Source: Sphingobacteriales bacterium 46-32 (GTDB taxonomy: Bacteria > Bacteroidota > Bacteroidia > Chitinophagales > Chitinophagaceae). From it: a DNA stretch of 64,000 nucleotides. Under the pieces are notes generated by a model. That model was not told where the DNA came from and ran no database searches. It worked only from the letters and a program-made list of their open reading frames with translations. The translations under genes and the position numbers were made by a program. The stretch spans positions 124,001 through 188,000 of the forward strand of contig MKTY01000027.1 in NCBI GenBank assembly GCA_001898485.1, written 5' to 3'. This document shows, one piece after another, positions 53,596-62,254 of this stretch (positions are counted from its first letter, which is position 1; every line of letters begins with the position of its first letter).

Positions 53596-54516
53596 TTACT
53601 GATGTAGCTGTATGGTTCCGATATCTGTTTCGCGGCCAGCCTGCAGGCTGATGCCGGTAATAGTCGTATCCCTGTAACCATTGGCCGTGGCATTGATAAG
53701 CAGATCGGCTGTGCTGCCTTTCAGGCCACGTATTTTGAAGCGGCCATCGCGGCGTTCAGGAATAGCCACGAGTGTATCTCCATCTGCTATAGCCGCAACC
53801 ACTGCTCCGGCTGCATCTGGCAATACCTTTCCTTTTATACTTGCTGTAAGGTCGGGGATCCAGATACGCAGATAAGGTTTAAGCACAAAACGGTTGTTGG
53901 ATACTTTTACAATAGAACGACCCGCATCAAAATCGAGCCAGAGCTGCAGATCAGTAGGCGAGATTTCGTCAACGTCTTCTCCTTTGAGTTTAATGGTAAT
54001 ACGGTCATAACCGTTCCAGAGCGAAAGCGGATAGTTGACACTGTCTATCATCACCGTGTTGCTGGTGCCCAGTGTGAGCCGAATCTTTTTGATCTTACCG
54101 GCAACAGTGAGGCCGGAAGCCAGTAAGGTATCTGCACCATTGGTCAGATCGAGCAGGTTATATACGCCGGGCCGGATATCCAGCGTATCCCATACTGCGC
54201 AGCTGTAATTGTCATTGTCCCGGTCGCCATGATGATCGTGATGGCAGCCATTGCCCCAGCCATTATTCCAGCCCGGGCCATCGTTATCGTCGTCGTTATT
54301 ACGGCAGCTATCCGGCAGTACCTGCACTTCTACCCGCTGGATATCTACATTGACTGCATCAAAATTGACAGGATTGTCACTAAGACGAATACGAACCCGC
54401 TGTTGTCCTTCGGGAATTTGTGGATTACTGATATTGTCTTTCTGGCAGGAGTAAATAAGCACAATGGATAAGACGGATATGCCCATAAAAAGGCAAATGC
54501 GACGTAGGTGTTTCAT
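53596..54516 (-). CDS. DUF4382 lipoprotein with His/Asp/Asn-rich insert
   Basis: 306 aa. Lipoprotein signal with Cys24 (VLIYSCQKD). The DUF4382 domain starts RVRIRLSDNPVNFDAVNVDI and continues after an insertion at residues 71-106 that is very rich in Asn, Asp, Gly and His (GCHHDHHGDRDNDN) and holds Cys71, 91 and 106. The rest is beta-rich and ends with a carboxypeptidase-regulatory-like repeat (IKGKVLPDAAGAVVAAIADG). The insert looks like a metal-binding or flexible loop. Function unknown; predicted to be membrane-anchored outside the cytoplasm. Confidence 0.85.
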   Translation of the reverse strand: MKHLRRICLFMGISVLSIVLIYSCQKDNISNPQIPEGQQRVRIRLSDNPVNFDAVNVDIQRVEVQVLPDSCRNNDDDNDGPGWNNGWGNGCHHDHHGDRDNDNYSCAVWDTLDIRPGVYNLLDLTNGADTLLASGLTVAGKIKKIRLTLGTSNTVMIDSVNYPLSLWNGYDRITIKLKGEDVDEISPTDLQLWLDFDAGRSIVKVSNNRFVLKPYLRIWIPDLTASIKGKVLPDAAGAVVAAIADGDTLVAIPERRDGRFKIRGLKGSTADLLINATANGYRDTTITGISLQAGRETDIGTIQLHQ

Positions 54517-54680
54517 ACATGCATGAGTTTAGCTTAAATAATAAATAAAGGATGCGCGTCCCAGCGCAATCAGGGCCTCAGTGGGGCGGAGATGGAATGG
54601 TGCAGGTACGGATCGAATGGGGCAATTTTTCAATGGCATAAAGCGCACCAAAGTGTATTTTGCAGAAAATAGTTATTCAC

Positions 54681-55430
54681 ATGGAGCGGAAATATTGGGA
54701 AAAAATGGCACCGGCTTACGATGATGAGATCTTCGATGTACTGAAAAATGACCGGAAAGGCCTGATCAGGTCGGCCCTGGAGCAACGCGGGGGTGCCCGC
54801 AAATCGGTCATAGATGTAGGGTGTGCCGTAGGCAAATGGCTGCCCCTGCTGGCCGATAATTATGGCCGGATCGAAGCGGTCGATATCTCATCGGGCAACC
54901 TCGCTATAGCCCGGCAGCGTTATGGTGCCATAAAGAAAATAACTTTCAGTCGCTCCGATATGTCGAAAGGCGTTACGCCGTACAAAGGTTTTGATGTAGC
55001 GCTTTGCGTCAATGCAGTGCTGACCGACTCGCTGAAAAAAAGGATACGCTTTTTCAGCAACCTGCATGCCTGCCTGCGCAAAGAGGGCACTTTAATACTC
55101 GTAGTGCCGGCTCTTGAGTCGTGGTTGCTGACACGCATTATTCAGCACCGCTGGAAGATCGATAAAAAGTTATTTGCCGGAAGTATTTCGGATAAAACAG
55201 CGGCTGGTCGTTATCACGACATCCAGCAAGGCAATGCGGAAATTGACCAGGTTGCAACCAAACATTACCTGGCCGATGAGTTGATGCTGCTCTTGCAGCA
55301 GGAAGATTTTAAACCCGAACAACCTGCAAAACTCGAATACGACTGGAGCACCGAGTTTATTAAGCCGCCAGAATGGCTCGATTCTCCCCGTCCCTGGGAC
55401 TGGCTGGTGATAGCCCGGAAGATCCGGTAA
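54681..55430 (+). CDS. Class I SAM-dependent methyltransferase
   Basis: 249 aa from ATG 54681. Motif I VIDVGCAVGKWLPLL (about residues 43-57), acidic loop VDISSGNLAIARQRYG and LCVNAVLTDS around motif II/III mark a Rossmann methyltransferase; substrate unknown. An in-frame TTG at 54660 would add 7 codons. Lies 18 bp before the GH53 gene and may be co-transcribed with it, though their functions are not obviously linked. Confidence 0.88.
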   Translation: MERKYWEKMAPAYDDEIFDVLKNDRKGLIRSALEQRGGARKSVIDVGCAVGKWLPLLADNYGRIEAVDISSGNLAIARQRYGAIKKITFSRSDMSKGVTPYKGFDVALCVNAVLTDSLKKRIRFFSNLHACLRKEGTLILVVPALESWLLTRIIQHRWKIDKKLFAGSISDKTAAGRYHDIQQGNAEIDQVATKHYLADELMLLLQQEDFKPEQPAKLEYDWSTEFIKPPEWLDSPRPWDWLVIARKIR

Positions 55431-55448
55431 ATTTGTAATGAATAATAA

Positions 55449-56615
55449 ATGAGAAGTATGAAACGAATTCCTGCCCTGTTGCTGGCAGCCGGCATAACAC
55501 TGACGGCTTTTACCTGTAAAAAACCAGCAAAAAATCCTGCCAGTCCGGAAACGGATTCTGTTTGGCGCTGGCAGGAGTTTAGCATGGGTGTTGATCTCTC
55601 CTATGTACCGCAGGTAGAAGATTATGGAGGGCGTTACCGCGACTCGGGACAGCAACGTGATCCGTTTCGTATCATGCACGATCATGGAGCCAATACAGTG
55701 CGGTTGCGTCTCTGGCATACACCCACCCAGATTGCCGCATTGAATAATGGCCGGATGTATTATGATCTGCCCGGTATTGCTGCCAGCATCCGACGGGCAA
55801 AAAATGCAGGCATGGCAGTTAATCTCGATCTGCATTATTCCGATACCTGGGCCGATCCCGCCCATCAGCAAACACCCGCCGCCTGGGCCAGTCTGAACCT
55901 CGATCTGCTCAGCGATTCCGTATATAATTATACCCTGCGCGTATTGCAATACCTGCAGGCGCAGGACCTGGTTCCGGAAATGATACAGGTGGGTAACGAA
56001 ACCAATAATGGCATGCTGTGGCCTCTGGGAAAAGCAGAGAATGGACAGTTTCAGCAATTTGCCCGCCTGCTCAAAAGCGGCATAAAAGCAGTACGTGATT
56101 TTTCCCAATCTTCTTCTATAAAACCATTGATCATTTTACATGAAGCCCAATTGCCAACTGCCGATTACTGGATGCAGCAACTTACCAGCAATGGCGTTAC
56201 TGATTTTGATATACTCGGTCTGTCGCACTATGTAAAATGGAGCACCACACCCGATATGGCTGCTGTAGAATCAACGATACGGGCCTTAAAAACAAAATAT
56301 GGTAAGGCTGTCATGATTGTGGAGACAGCCTATCCCTGGACCGGCAACAATGCCGATAATTATACCAACATCATTTCTGCCACCGATATTTTACCAGGAT
56401 ATCCGGCCACTCCCGATGGTCAGTATCGTTATATGAAGGACCTGGTAAAAGCCATTCGCAATGGAGGTGGCACAGGTGTTATGTACTGGGAACCTGCCTG
56501 GATCAGCAGCAGATTAAATGATGGCTGGGGCACCGGCTCTGCCTGGGAGAATAATGCCTTTTTCGATTTTGAGGGCAATACACTGCCGGTGATAGGTTTT
56601 ATGAAGAAGCAGTAA
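55449..56615 (+). CDS. Arabinogalactan endo-beta-1,4-galactanase (GH53) lipoprotein
   Basis: 388 aa. Lipoprotein-like signal (LTAFTCKKP, Cys23). The GH53 barrel contains MGVDLSYVPQVED at the start, VRLRLWHTP, the acid/base Glu184 in QVGNETNNGMLWP and the nucleophile Glu292 in MIVETAYPW. Cuts beta-1,4-galactan side chains of pectin into galacto-oligosaccharides. Start ATG 55449; ATG three codons later (55458) is also possible. No sus-like locus is adjacent. Confidence 0.93.
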   Translation: MRSMKRIPALLLAAGITLTAFTCKKPAKNPASPETDSVWRWQEFSMGVDLSYVPQVEDYGGRYRDSGQQRDPFRIMHDHGANTVRLRLWHTPTQIAALNNGRMYYDLPGIAASIRRAKNAGMAVNLDLHYSDTWADPAHQQTPAAWASLNLDLLSDSVYNYTLRVLQYLQAQDLVPEMIQVGNETNNGMLWPLGKAENGQFQQFARLLKSGIKAVRDFSQSSSIKPLIILHEAQLPTADYWMQQLTSNGVTDFDILGLSHYVKWSTTPDMAAVESTIRALKTKYGKAVMIVETAYPWTGNNADNYTNIISATDILPGYPATPDGQYRYMKDLVKAIRNGGGTGVMYWEPAWISSRLNDGWGTGSAWENNAFFDFEGNTLPVIGFMKKQ

Positions 56616-56716
56616 ATAGTATAAAGGGTTCAAAGAGTTTAAAGGGACGTTGGTAAAAGAAAATGCTGATCAAGATTTATTTTTTAACCCTTTAAACCCT
56701 TTATACTTTTTAAACC
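56612..56716. repeat. GGTTTAAAG-type nonad arms
   Basis: 56613-56647 reads AGTATAAAGGGTTCAAAGAG and TTTAAAGGG. 56682-56716 carries the complement (TTTAACCCTTTAAACCC, TTTATACTTTTTAAACC). The arms are separated by 34 bp. They sit between the GH53 gene and the next gene. Confidence 0.8.
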
Positions 56717-56801
56717 ATTTGTATGTCTTTTCCCCTCCTGTGGAAAACATTCGCTTCCTTATCTCCTGTACATGTTTGAACTTGTGCCCGGGATCTGGAC
56801 A

Positions 56802-57671
56802 ATGGACACAAACAAGGAAATAACTGCACTGCTGCAATTGATCGATGACCCCGATACGGAGGTCTTTGATGTGGTGTCGCAAAAAATTGTGGACTATGGC
56901 CGTCCTATCATTCCTAATCTTGAGCATCTCTGGGAAAATACGCCCGACAACCACATACAGCAACGTATCGAAATGCTCATTCATCGCCTTCATTTCCGTG
57001 ATCTTGCTGAAGATTTCCGGCAGTGGAATGTAGCTGGTCATCATGACCTCATGCTCGGCGCATTACTGGTATCCAAATTTCAATACCCCGAACTTACAGC
57101 AGCTCCGGTAATGAAAGAGGTGGAGAAAATACGCCGCAATATCTGGCTAGAACTCACCAATTATCTCACGCCGCTCGAGCAGATACGGATCGTGACTACC
57201 ATCCTGTATAGTTATTATGGATTAAAAGGAGGTGAGATAAATAGTAATGAGCCCAACGATTTTCTTTTACATAAAGTACTGGAAGCTAAACGGGGCAACC
57301 AACTGGCTAATGGTATATTATATCTGCTCTTATGCGAAATGCTGGATATACCGGTAAGAGCACTCACAATACCCCGCCAGTTTATTATTGCCTATTTCAA
57401 GCCGGGCTATTCTTCGCTTAATCTGCCAGATCCTTTTCATCAGGCAGAATTTTTTATTGATCCTACTACCGGACAGGTATTTTCACATGCCGATGTGGAA
57501 AGCTATTTTAAACGAATCTCTGTCGAGCCGGGCGAACAGTATTTCAAACCACAAAGCAACCGTCAGGTAATTCAATACCTGCTGGCAGAGTTCAGCAAGT
57601 GTTTCAAAGATGAAACCGATCACTACAAAAAAGACGAATTGTTGAGTCTTACCTCTCTGCTGGGCGAGTAA
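56802..57671 (+). CDS. SirB1/transglutaminase-like family protein
   Basis: 289 aa. The middle has LHKVLEAKRGNQLANGILYL and LLCEMLDIPVRALTIPRQFI, the signature of SirB1-type transglutaminase-like proteins (LxxVLxxRxGxPxxLxxLY...GLPVxGVxxPxHFL). The classical catalytic Cys of transglutaminases is not evident, as is usual in this family. N-terminal part (about 1-110) is helical. No signal peptide. ATG 56772 ten codons upstream is a possible alternative start. Function unknown. Confidence 0.75.
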   Translation: MDTNKEITALLQLIDDPDTEVFDVVSQKIVDYGRPIIPNLEHLWENTPDNHIQQRIEMLIHRLHFRDLAEDFRQWNVAGHHDLMLGALLVSKFQYPELTAAPVMKEVEKIRRNIWLELTNYLTPLEQIRIVTTILYSYYGLKGGEINSNEPNDFLLHKVLEAKRGNQLANGILYLLLCEMLDIPVRALTIPRQFIIAYFKPGYSSLNLPDPFHQAEFFIDPTTGQVFSHADVESYFKRISVEPGEQYFKPQSNRQVIQYLLAEFSKCFKDETDHYKKDELLSLTSLLGE

Positions 57672-57754
57672 GTAATTTTATACCTCTCCTTATTTCTCCT
57701 GATAAAGGTGAAAAAACGGTTATTTGTTGTGTTACGGACCTGGACAAAAGTGCC

Positions 57755-57762
57755 TAATTTTG
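57755..57762 (+). promoter_or_regulatory. -7 box TAATTTTG of the toxin-antitoxin operon
   Basis: Matches TAnnTTTG and ends 6 bp before ATG 57769. No clear -33 partner at the right spacing. A message starting here would be nearly leaderless. Confidence 0.45.
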
Positions 57763-57768
57763 TGTAAA

Positions 57769-58326
57769 ATGTCGTATATGAAAAGTGGTGTCCGGAAATC
57801 TCCCTCCCCCAAAAAGAAAAAGACAGCTTCACGCTCCTACCATCAGAAAACCGAAGCTGAGTCTATAGTGCAGGATCCTGATCTGGCCTATTCCATCAGT
57901 TCCGGCGTGACGGGTGTTTTTCGCTGGCTCGGAGAAGCTTCTGTGCGCATTCTTTCCGAGTTTGATTATATCATGCTGGGCGAAAAGGGTGTTACCCGTC
58001 GTTCTATAGAAAGTCTCGCCCGCTTTTTGGGTATCAGCAGAAAGGCTATGGCGGAGGAAGTACTGGATGTATCTGTCAAAACGCTTGAACGCAAATCGGC
58101 CACAGAGCGATTCAACAAAAAGATATCTTCTCACGCTATAGAAATTGCCAAGGTAATGGAGCATGCGTACCAGGTTTTTGGCAGCGAGGAAAAGGTTCGT
58201 CATTGGTTTACCACACCCAACCGCGCACTCCACAACAAACAACCTTATCAGTTGCTGGATACATTTACTGGTATATCCCTGGTTACTGATGTACTGGTTC
58301 GCATAGAAGAAGGTGTATACGCTTAA
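57769..58326 (+). CDS. Xre/MbcA/ParS-type antitoxin (DUF2384)
   Basis: 185 aa from ATG 57769; the frame can extend to a TTG at 57724 that lies before the promoter box and is rejected. The basic N-terminus (KSGVRKSPSPKKKKTASRSY) is followed by an Xre-like helical domain (VTRRSIESLARFLGISRKAM) and the C-terminal toxin-binding DUF2384 domain (AIEIAKVMEHAYQVFGSEEK, VRHWFTTPNRALHNKQPYQL). It precedes the RES toxin by 12 bp. In such systems the antitoxin binds the toxin and represses their shared promoter. Confidence 0.9.
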   Translation: MSYMKSGVRKSPSPKKKKTASRSYHQKTEAESIVQDPDLAYSISSGVTGVFRWLGEASVRILSEFDYIMLGEKGVTRRSIESLARFLGISRKAMAEEVLDVSVKTLERKSATERFNKKISSHAIEIAKVMEHAYQVFGSEEKVRHWFTTPNRALHNKQPYQLLDTFTGISLVTDVLVRIEEGVYA

Positions 58327-58338
58327 ACTGCTGCAGCT

Positions 58339-58803
58339 ATGGATGTTTTCAGAATAGTGCAGCAGGAAATCAGAACCCGCGATTTAAGTGGTACGGGGGC
58401 ATTTAAGGTGGGTGGGCGCTGGAACAGCAGAGGCGTGTATATGCTTTACACCAGCGGTAATAGTTCACTGGCCCTGCTCGAAAACCTGGTTCACTTTGAT
58501 CGCTTCTCGGTTCCCGATAAACTATTTCTGATGACGCTCGAATTATCCGACAAGGCTCCTCTCCTTTTAATAAAGGATACGGATTATCCCGATCACTGGC
58601 TGCAAACGGATCAGACAGCCAATCGCCGGCTGGGCGATGGGTGGATGCACGCTAACCGCCACCTGGGCATACGGGTGCGTTCTGCAGTGAATCCTACTGA
58701 TTATAATTATTTGTTGAATCCGCTCTTTGCAGGGTTTGCGGAATTGGTCACCATAAAAAAAGTAACCGCACTCGATCTCGATAACCGGTTGAAGGGTGCG
58801 TAA
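58339..58803 (+). CDS. RES-domain toxin (NAD+ phosphorylase/hydrolase family)
   Basis: 154 aa. RES toxins degrade NAD+. The conserved block is intact: FRIVQQEIRTRDLSGTGAFK, GGRWNSRGVYMLYTSGNSS with the Arg and Tyr, Glu in LALLENLVH and the Ser of the RES triad. Start ATG follows the antitoxin stop by 12 bp, typical of a RES-Xre operon. The length matches known toxins; no truncation is seen, so the system could be active. Confidence 0.92.
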   Translation: MDVFRIVQQEIRTRDLSGTGAFKVGGRWNSRGVYMLYTSGNSSLALLENLVHFDRFSVPDKLFLMTLELSDKAPLLLIKDTDYPDHWLQTDQTANRRLGDGWMHANRHLGIRVRSAVNPTDYNYLLNPLFAGFAELVTIKKVTALDLDNRLKGA

Positions 58804-59084
58804 TCCCTGTGTTCGGGGAAATCTTGAAAAACCTTTGCTTTTATGTTGTACCCGGATAAATGTTTGGATACACTGGTTGCCTGATCTTATGCGTCCTTAA
58901 TCCGCTTTGCGTCTTTGCGTCCTTAATTCGCTTCGCGTCTTTGCGTCCTTAATTCGCTTCGCGTCTTTGCGTCCTTAATTCGCTTCGCGTCTTTGCGTCC
59001 TTAATTCGCTTCGCGTCTTTGCGTCCTTAATTCGCTTCGCGTCTTTGCGTTCTTAATCCACTTTGCGTCTTTGCGCCACTGAAT
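58804..59084. repeat. 26-bp tandem repeat array (GCGTCTTTGCGTCC / TTAATTCG)
   Basis: From 58889 to 59076 a 26-bp unit, CTTCGCGTCTTTGCGTCC followed by TTAATTCG, repeats about seven times, the inner four or five copies identical and the outer ones degenerate (TTAATCCG, TTAATCCA). 58804-58888 holds no gene. It sits between two convergent transcription units (RES operon and Gfo/Idh gene). Confidence 0.9.
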
Positions 59085-59108
59085 AAAAAAGCCACTCTTG
59101 CGAGTGGC
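59085..59108 (-). terminator. Terminator of the first Gfo/Idh gene
   Basis: On the reverse strand GCCACTC and GAGTGGC pair around GCAA, followed by TTTTTT. It lies 26 bp after the stop codon at 59134. Confidence 0.88.
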
Positions 59109-59133
59109 CCTATAGCAATTGATCCTGGTTTTA

Positions 59134-60573
59134 TCAGAGTTCCAGTTTCCATCCATCACGATATTCGCGTTTTACAAACTGGTTGGCTTCATCAAAATTA
59201 GTGATCTTCATATTTTTTGCATCCCAAAGGAGCTTTTTGCGACCGAGGTATTTGTCGTTCCAGCCTTTGAGTTTCGGATTTACCATCATCCAGCTGCGGA
59301 TGGCCAGGTTACCCATCAGAATGCTTTCGGTAAAAGGACCGGCATATTCAAATGGTGAACTGGTTTCGCCCTTGCCATAACCCGCAATACAGGCATTTAC
59401 CCATTGCAGGTAATGTCCTTCGGGTACGCGTTTGATGGTGGGTTTGGGCATTGTTTTTTCCTTCATCAGTTTGGTGGGGAGCAGGCGTGGATTGGCTCCA
59501 TAACAATCGAGCAGCAGTTTACCTTTTGTGCCAATCAGCAATACACCACCATCCCAGTTACCAAATTCTTCTTCGGGCAGCAGTTCATCAGGACGGCTAG
59601 GCAGCAGACCGCCATCGTGCCAGGATACTTTAATATTTCCTTTTTTATCCTTGCGTGGATAGTTGAGGTGAATAATCGATGCAGGGGGACAGCTGTCTAC
59701 AAAGTTTCCTTCGGCCCACATGTCTTTCCAGATATTGGCTACGCTGCATTCGGCAGAATCAGGATAGTCGATAGGAAGAATGCGGTAAATGGGGTCCATG
59801 ATATGGCAGGCCATATCGCCCAGGGCGCCTGTACCGAAGGCCCACCATCCGCGCCAGTTGAAGGGCAGATAAGCCGGGTTGAAATCGATCTTTTGTGCTG
59901 GTCCCAGCCAAAGATCCCAATCCAGTTCTTTGGGGATATCAAAATTGCCTTTGGGTGTGGGAATGCCCTGTGGCCATACTGGACGGTTTGTCCAGGCATG
60001 CGCTTCGGTTACATCTCCGATCATACCGGCATTCACCATTTCTTTGGCTTTACGTACCCCATCGCCGGAACCACCCTGGTTGCCCATTTGAGTAACCACT
60101 TTATATTTTTTAGCCGCTTCTGCCAGTACGCGGGCTTCATAGATATCGTGGGTGAGTGGTTTTTGTGTATACACGTGTTTGCCCAGTTGCATAGCAGCGA
60201 GAGTTGCTACAGCGTGTGTGTTGTCGGGAGTGGAAATAGAGCAGGCATCGATATTGTTTTTTTCCTTAGCCAGCATTTCCCGGAAGTCTTTATAGTAATT
60301 GGCTTTTGAAAAACGCTCACGCGATTTTACCGCCTGGCGGTCATCCACATCGCAAAGAGCAACGATATTGACATAAGGGCTTTTGGCAAATTCGGCGAGA
60401 TCGCTTTCACCCTTGCCACCAACACCAATGCCGGCGATATTGAGCTTGTCGCTGGGAGCAATATAGCCATTGCCCAGTACATGACGGGGTACGATAAAAA
60501 ATCCCGCTGCCGCGACCGAACTGTTACGGATAAATTTGCGGCGTGAAGCGGAAAATACGTTCTTTTTTTTCAT
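59134..60573 (-). CDS. Tat-exported Gfo/Idh/MocA oxidoreductase
   Basis: 479 aa. The N-terminus SRRKFIRNSSVAAAGFFIVP is a twin-arginine signal. The NAD(P)-binding Rossmann motif follows (NIAGIGVGGKGESDLAEF), then CDVDD, STPDNTHA and EKP-like YTQKPLTHDIYEA with the conserved Lys, and a large GFO_IDH_MocA C-domain with Trp-rich VWPQGIP and LDWDLWLGPA. Such proteins act on sugars or inositol derivatives, or as periplasmic glycoside-modifying enzymes with tightly held NAD. A paralogue lies next to it. The substrate is unknown. Confidence 0.92.
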   Translation of the reverse strand: MKKKNVFSASRRKFIRNSSVAAAGFFIVPRHVLGNGYIAPSDKLNIAGIGVGGKGESDLAEFAKSPYVNIVALCDVDDRQAVKSRERFSKANYYKDFREMLAKEKNNIDACSISTPDNTHAVATLAAMQLGKHVYTQKPLTHDIYEARVLAEAAKKYKVVTQMGNQGGSGDGVRKAKEMVNAGMIGDVTEAHAWTNRPVWPQGIPTPKGNFDIPKELDWDLWLGPAQKIDFNPAYLPFNWRGWWAFGTGALGDMACHIMDPIYRILPIDYPDSAECSVANIWKDMWAEGNFVDSCPPASIIHLNYPRKDKKGNIKVSWHDGGLLPSRPDELLPEEEFGNWDGGVLLIGTKGKLLLDCYGANPRLLPTKLMKEKTMPKPTIKRVPEGHYLQWVNACIAGYGKGETSSPFEYAGPFTESILMGNLAIRSWMMVNPKLKGWNDKYLGRKKLLWDAKNMKITNFDEANQFVKREYRDGWKLEL

Positions 60574-60703
60574 GCTGCTTATGGTAATTATAAATAATGA
60601 GTAAAATGAAGTACTGTTATAAGACGACTAAAGTTAGGGATGAAATCCTTTCTATCCTGATATTTTTCCCACATGTAACCCACTGCAAAGGATTGCGGTG
60701 AGG

Positions 60704-62149
60704 TTATAGATTAAGTGTCCATCCTGCCCTGTACTGTCTTTTTACGTATTGATTGGCTGCTTCAAAATTGGTGATACGCATATTCTCACCATCCCATAAC
60801 AGTTGTTTGCGTCCGGGGAAGGTATTTTCTCCCTTACTGTTTTTTACGATATGATTATAGCTCAATACAGCCAGATTACCCATGAGTACTGTTTCGGTAA
60901 GCGGTCCTGCTGAGCTGAATGGAGAGCTAGTATAAGCCCCGTATCCTTTTTTACAGGCATTTACCCATTCTGTCTGGTGACCATCGGCGCCACCCACTAC
61001 TTTGGGTCGTTTCATAGCGGGCAGTTTGGCTTCTTTCATTTTGCGGGTGGGCAGCAAGGTGGGATTGCGTCCCCAGAGGCCAGCCATGATTTTTCCTTTA
61101 CTGCCTTCGAAGATGATACCTCCGTCCCACTCGCCCATTTCTTCATCGGGCAGGAGTTCTACGGGGCGTTTTGGTTTGATGCCACCATCGTACCAGATCA
61201 TTTCTACCGGAGGCAGTTTGCCGCGTTGCGGAAACTGTATATGGATCTTGCAGGAAGATGGATAGCTATCTGTATAAAATACTTCCTGGAAGAAACCTGT
61301 ATAGGCAGATGTGACACTGCATTCCACGGCTGTGGGGTATTTGAGCTGCAGTGCGCGGTAAGGCACATCCATAAAATGGCAGCCCATATCACCGAGCGAG
61401 CCCGTGCCAAAATCAACCCAGCCACGCCAGTTAGCTGGAATATAGATCGGGTTAAAGTCTCTTACCGGTGCTGTACCCAGCCAGAGATCCCAGTCCACTT
61501 CTTTGGGGATATCGAATTTGCCGGGTGGAATAGGAATACCCTGGGGCCATACGGGACGGTTGGTCCATACATGCACGGTATGTACATGACCGATGAGACC
61601 GTCCTGTACCCATGCTTCAATTCGTCTGGTATCATCGCCGCTGGCACCCTGGTTGCCCATCTGGGTGACTACCTTATATTTTTTTTCGGCATGGGTGAGA
61701 ATACGGGCCTCATAGATGTCGTGGGTGAGCGGTTTTTCGACATACACATGTTTGCCCAGTTGCATACAGGCCAGGGCCTGTGTGGCATGCATATGATCGG
61801 GAGTGCTGATCAGAACGGCATCGATGGTATTGCGTTCTTTTTCGAGCATTACCCGAAAGTCTTTGTGATAGGATGCTTTGGGATGTTTTTTGCGGCTTTC
61901 TACCGATTGCCGGTCATCTACATCGCAGAGTGCGACGATATTTTCGGCGCCGCCATTAAACGCGTTATGAATATTTACATTGGCCTTGCCTCCTGCGCCA
62001 ATTGCAGCAATATTGAGTTTGTCGCTGGGAGCAATATAACCCTTACCTCCGAGTACGTGACGAGGTACAATCATAATGCCTGCACCCAGCAGTCCGGTGT
62101 TGCGAAGAAAACGGCGACGGTTCAACCCGTTATTCTTTTTTGATTCCAT
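60704..62149 (-). CDS. Tat-exported Gfo/Idh/MocA oxidoreductase, paralogue
   Basis: 481 aa from ATG 62149. Twin-arginine signal NRRRFLRNTGLLGAGIMIVP, then NIAAIGAGGKANVNIHNAFN, CDVDD, STPDHMHATQ and VEKPLTHDIYEA with the catalytic Lys. It shares the PRHVLGxGYIAPSDKLNIA start and VWPQGIP...DWDLWLG blocks with its neighbour, so the two arose by duplication but have diverged considerably. 130 bp separate them. Substrate unknown. The codons upstream of 62149 lack Tat character and are not used. Confidence 0.92.
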   Translation of the reverse strand: MESKKNNGLNRRRFLRNTGLLGAGIMIVPRHVLGGKGYIAPSDKLNIAAIGAGGKANVNIHNAFNGGAENIVALCDVDDRQSVESRKKHPKASYHKDFRVMLEKERNTIDAVLISTPDHMHATQALACMQLGKHVYVEKPLTHDIYEARILTHAEKKYKVVTQMGNQGASGDDTRRIEAWVQDGLIGHVHTVHVWTNRPVWPQGIPIPPGKFDIPKEVDWDLWLGTAPVRDFNPIYIPANWRGWVDFGTGSLGDMGCHFMDVPYRALQLKYPTAVECSVTSAYTGFFQEVFYTDSYPSSCKIHIQFPQRGKLPPVEMIWYDGGIKPKRPVELLPDEEMGEWDGGIIFEGSKGKIMAGLWGRNPTLLPTRKMKEAKLPAMKRPKVVGGADGHQTEWVNACKKGYGAYTSSPFSSAGPLTETVLMGNLAVLSYNHIVKNSKGENTFPGRKQLLWDGENMRITNFEAANQYVKRQYRAGWTLNL

Positions 62150-62254
62150 ACGGCCATAAATTTGCAGTAAGGTAAGATCAAGAAATATTACAGGCAAAAA
62201 AAACTGGATCGCCGGTAATCATTCATTCCGCATAATAAACGAAGTTGAATAAAT

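Noticed and set aside
58889-59076. Possible CRISPR array
   Set aside because: Units are contiguous 26-bp repeats with no unique spacers and no cas genes nearby.
59404-60309. 301-codon frame antisense to the first Gfo/Idh gene
   Set aside because: Shadow of a strong gene; no promoter or family.
60977-62143. 388-codon frame antisense to the second Gfo/Idh gene
   Set aside because: Cys/Phe/His-rich translation without a family; it is the complement of a well-supported gene.
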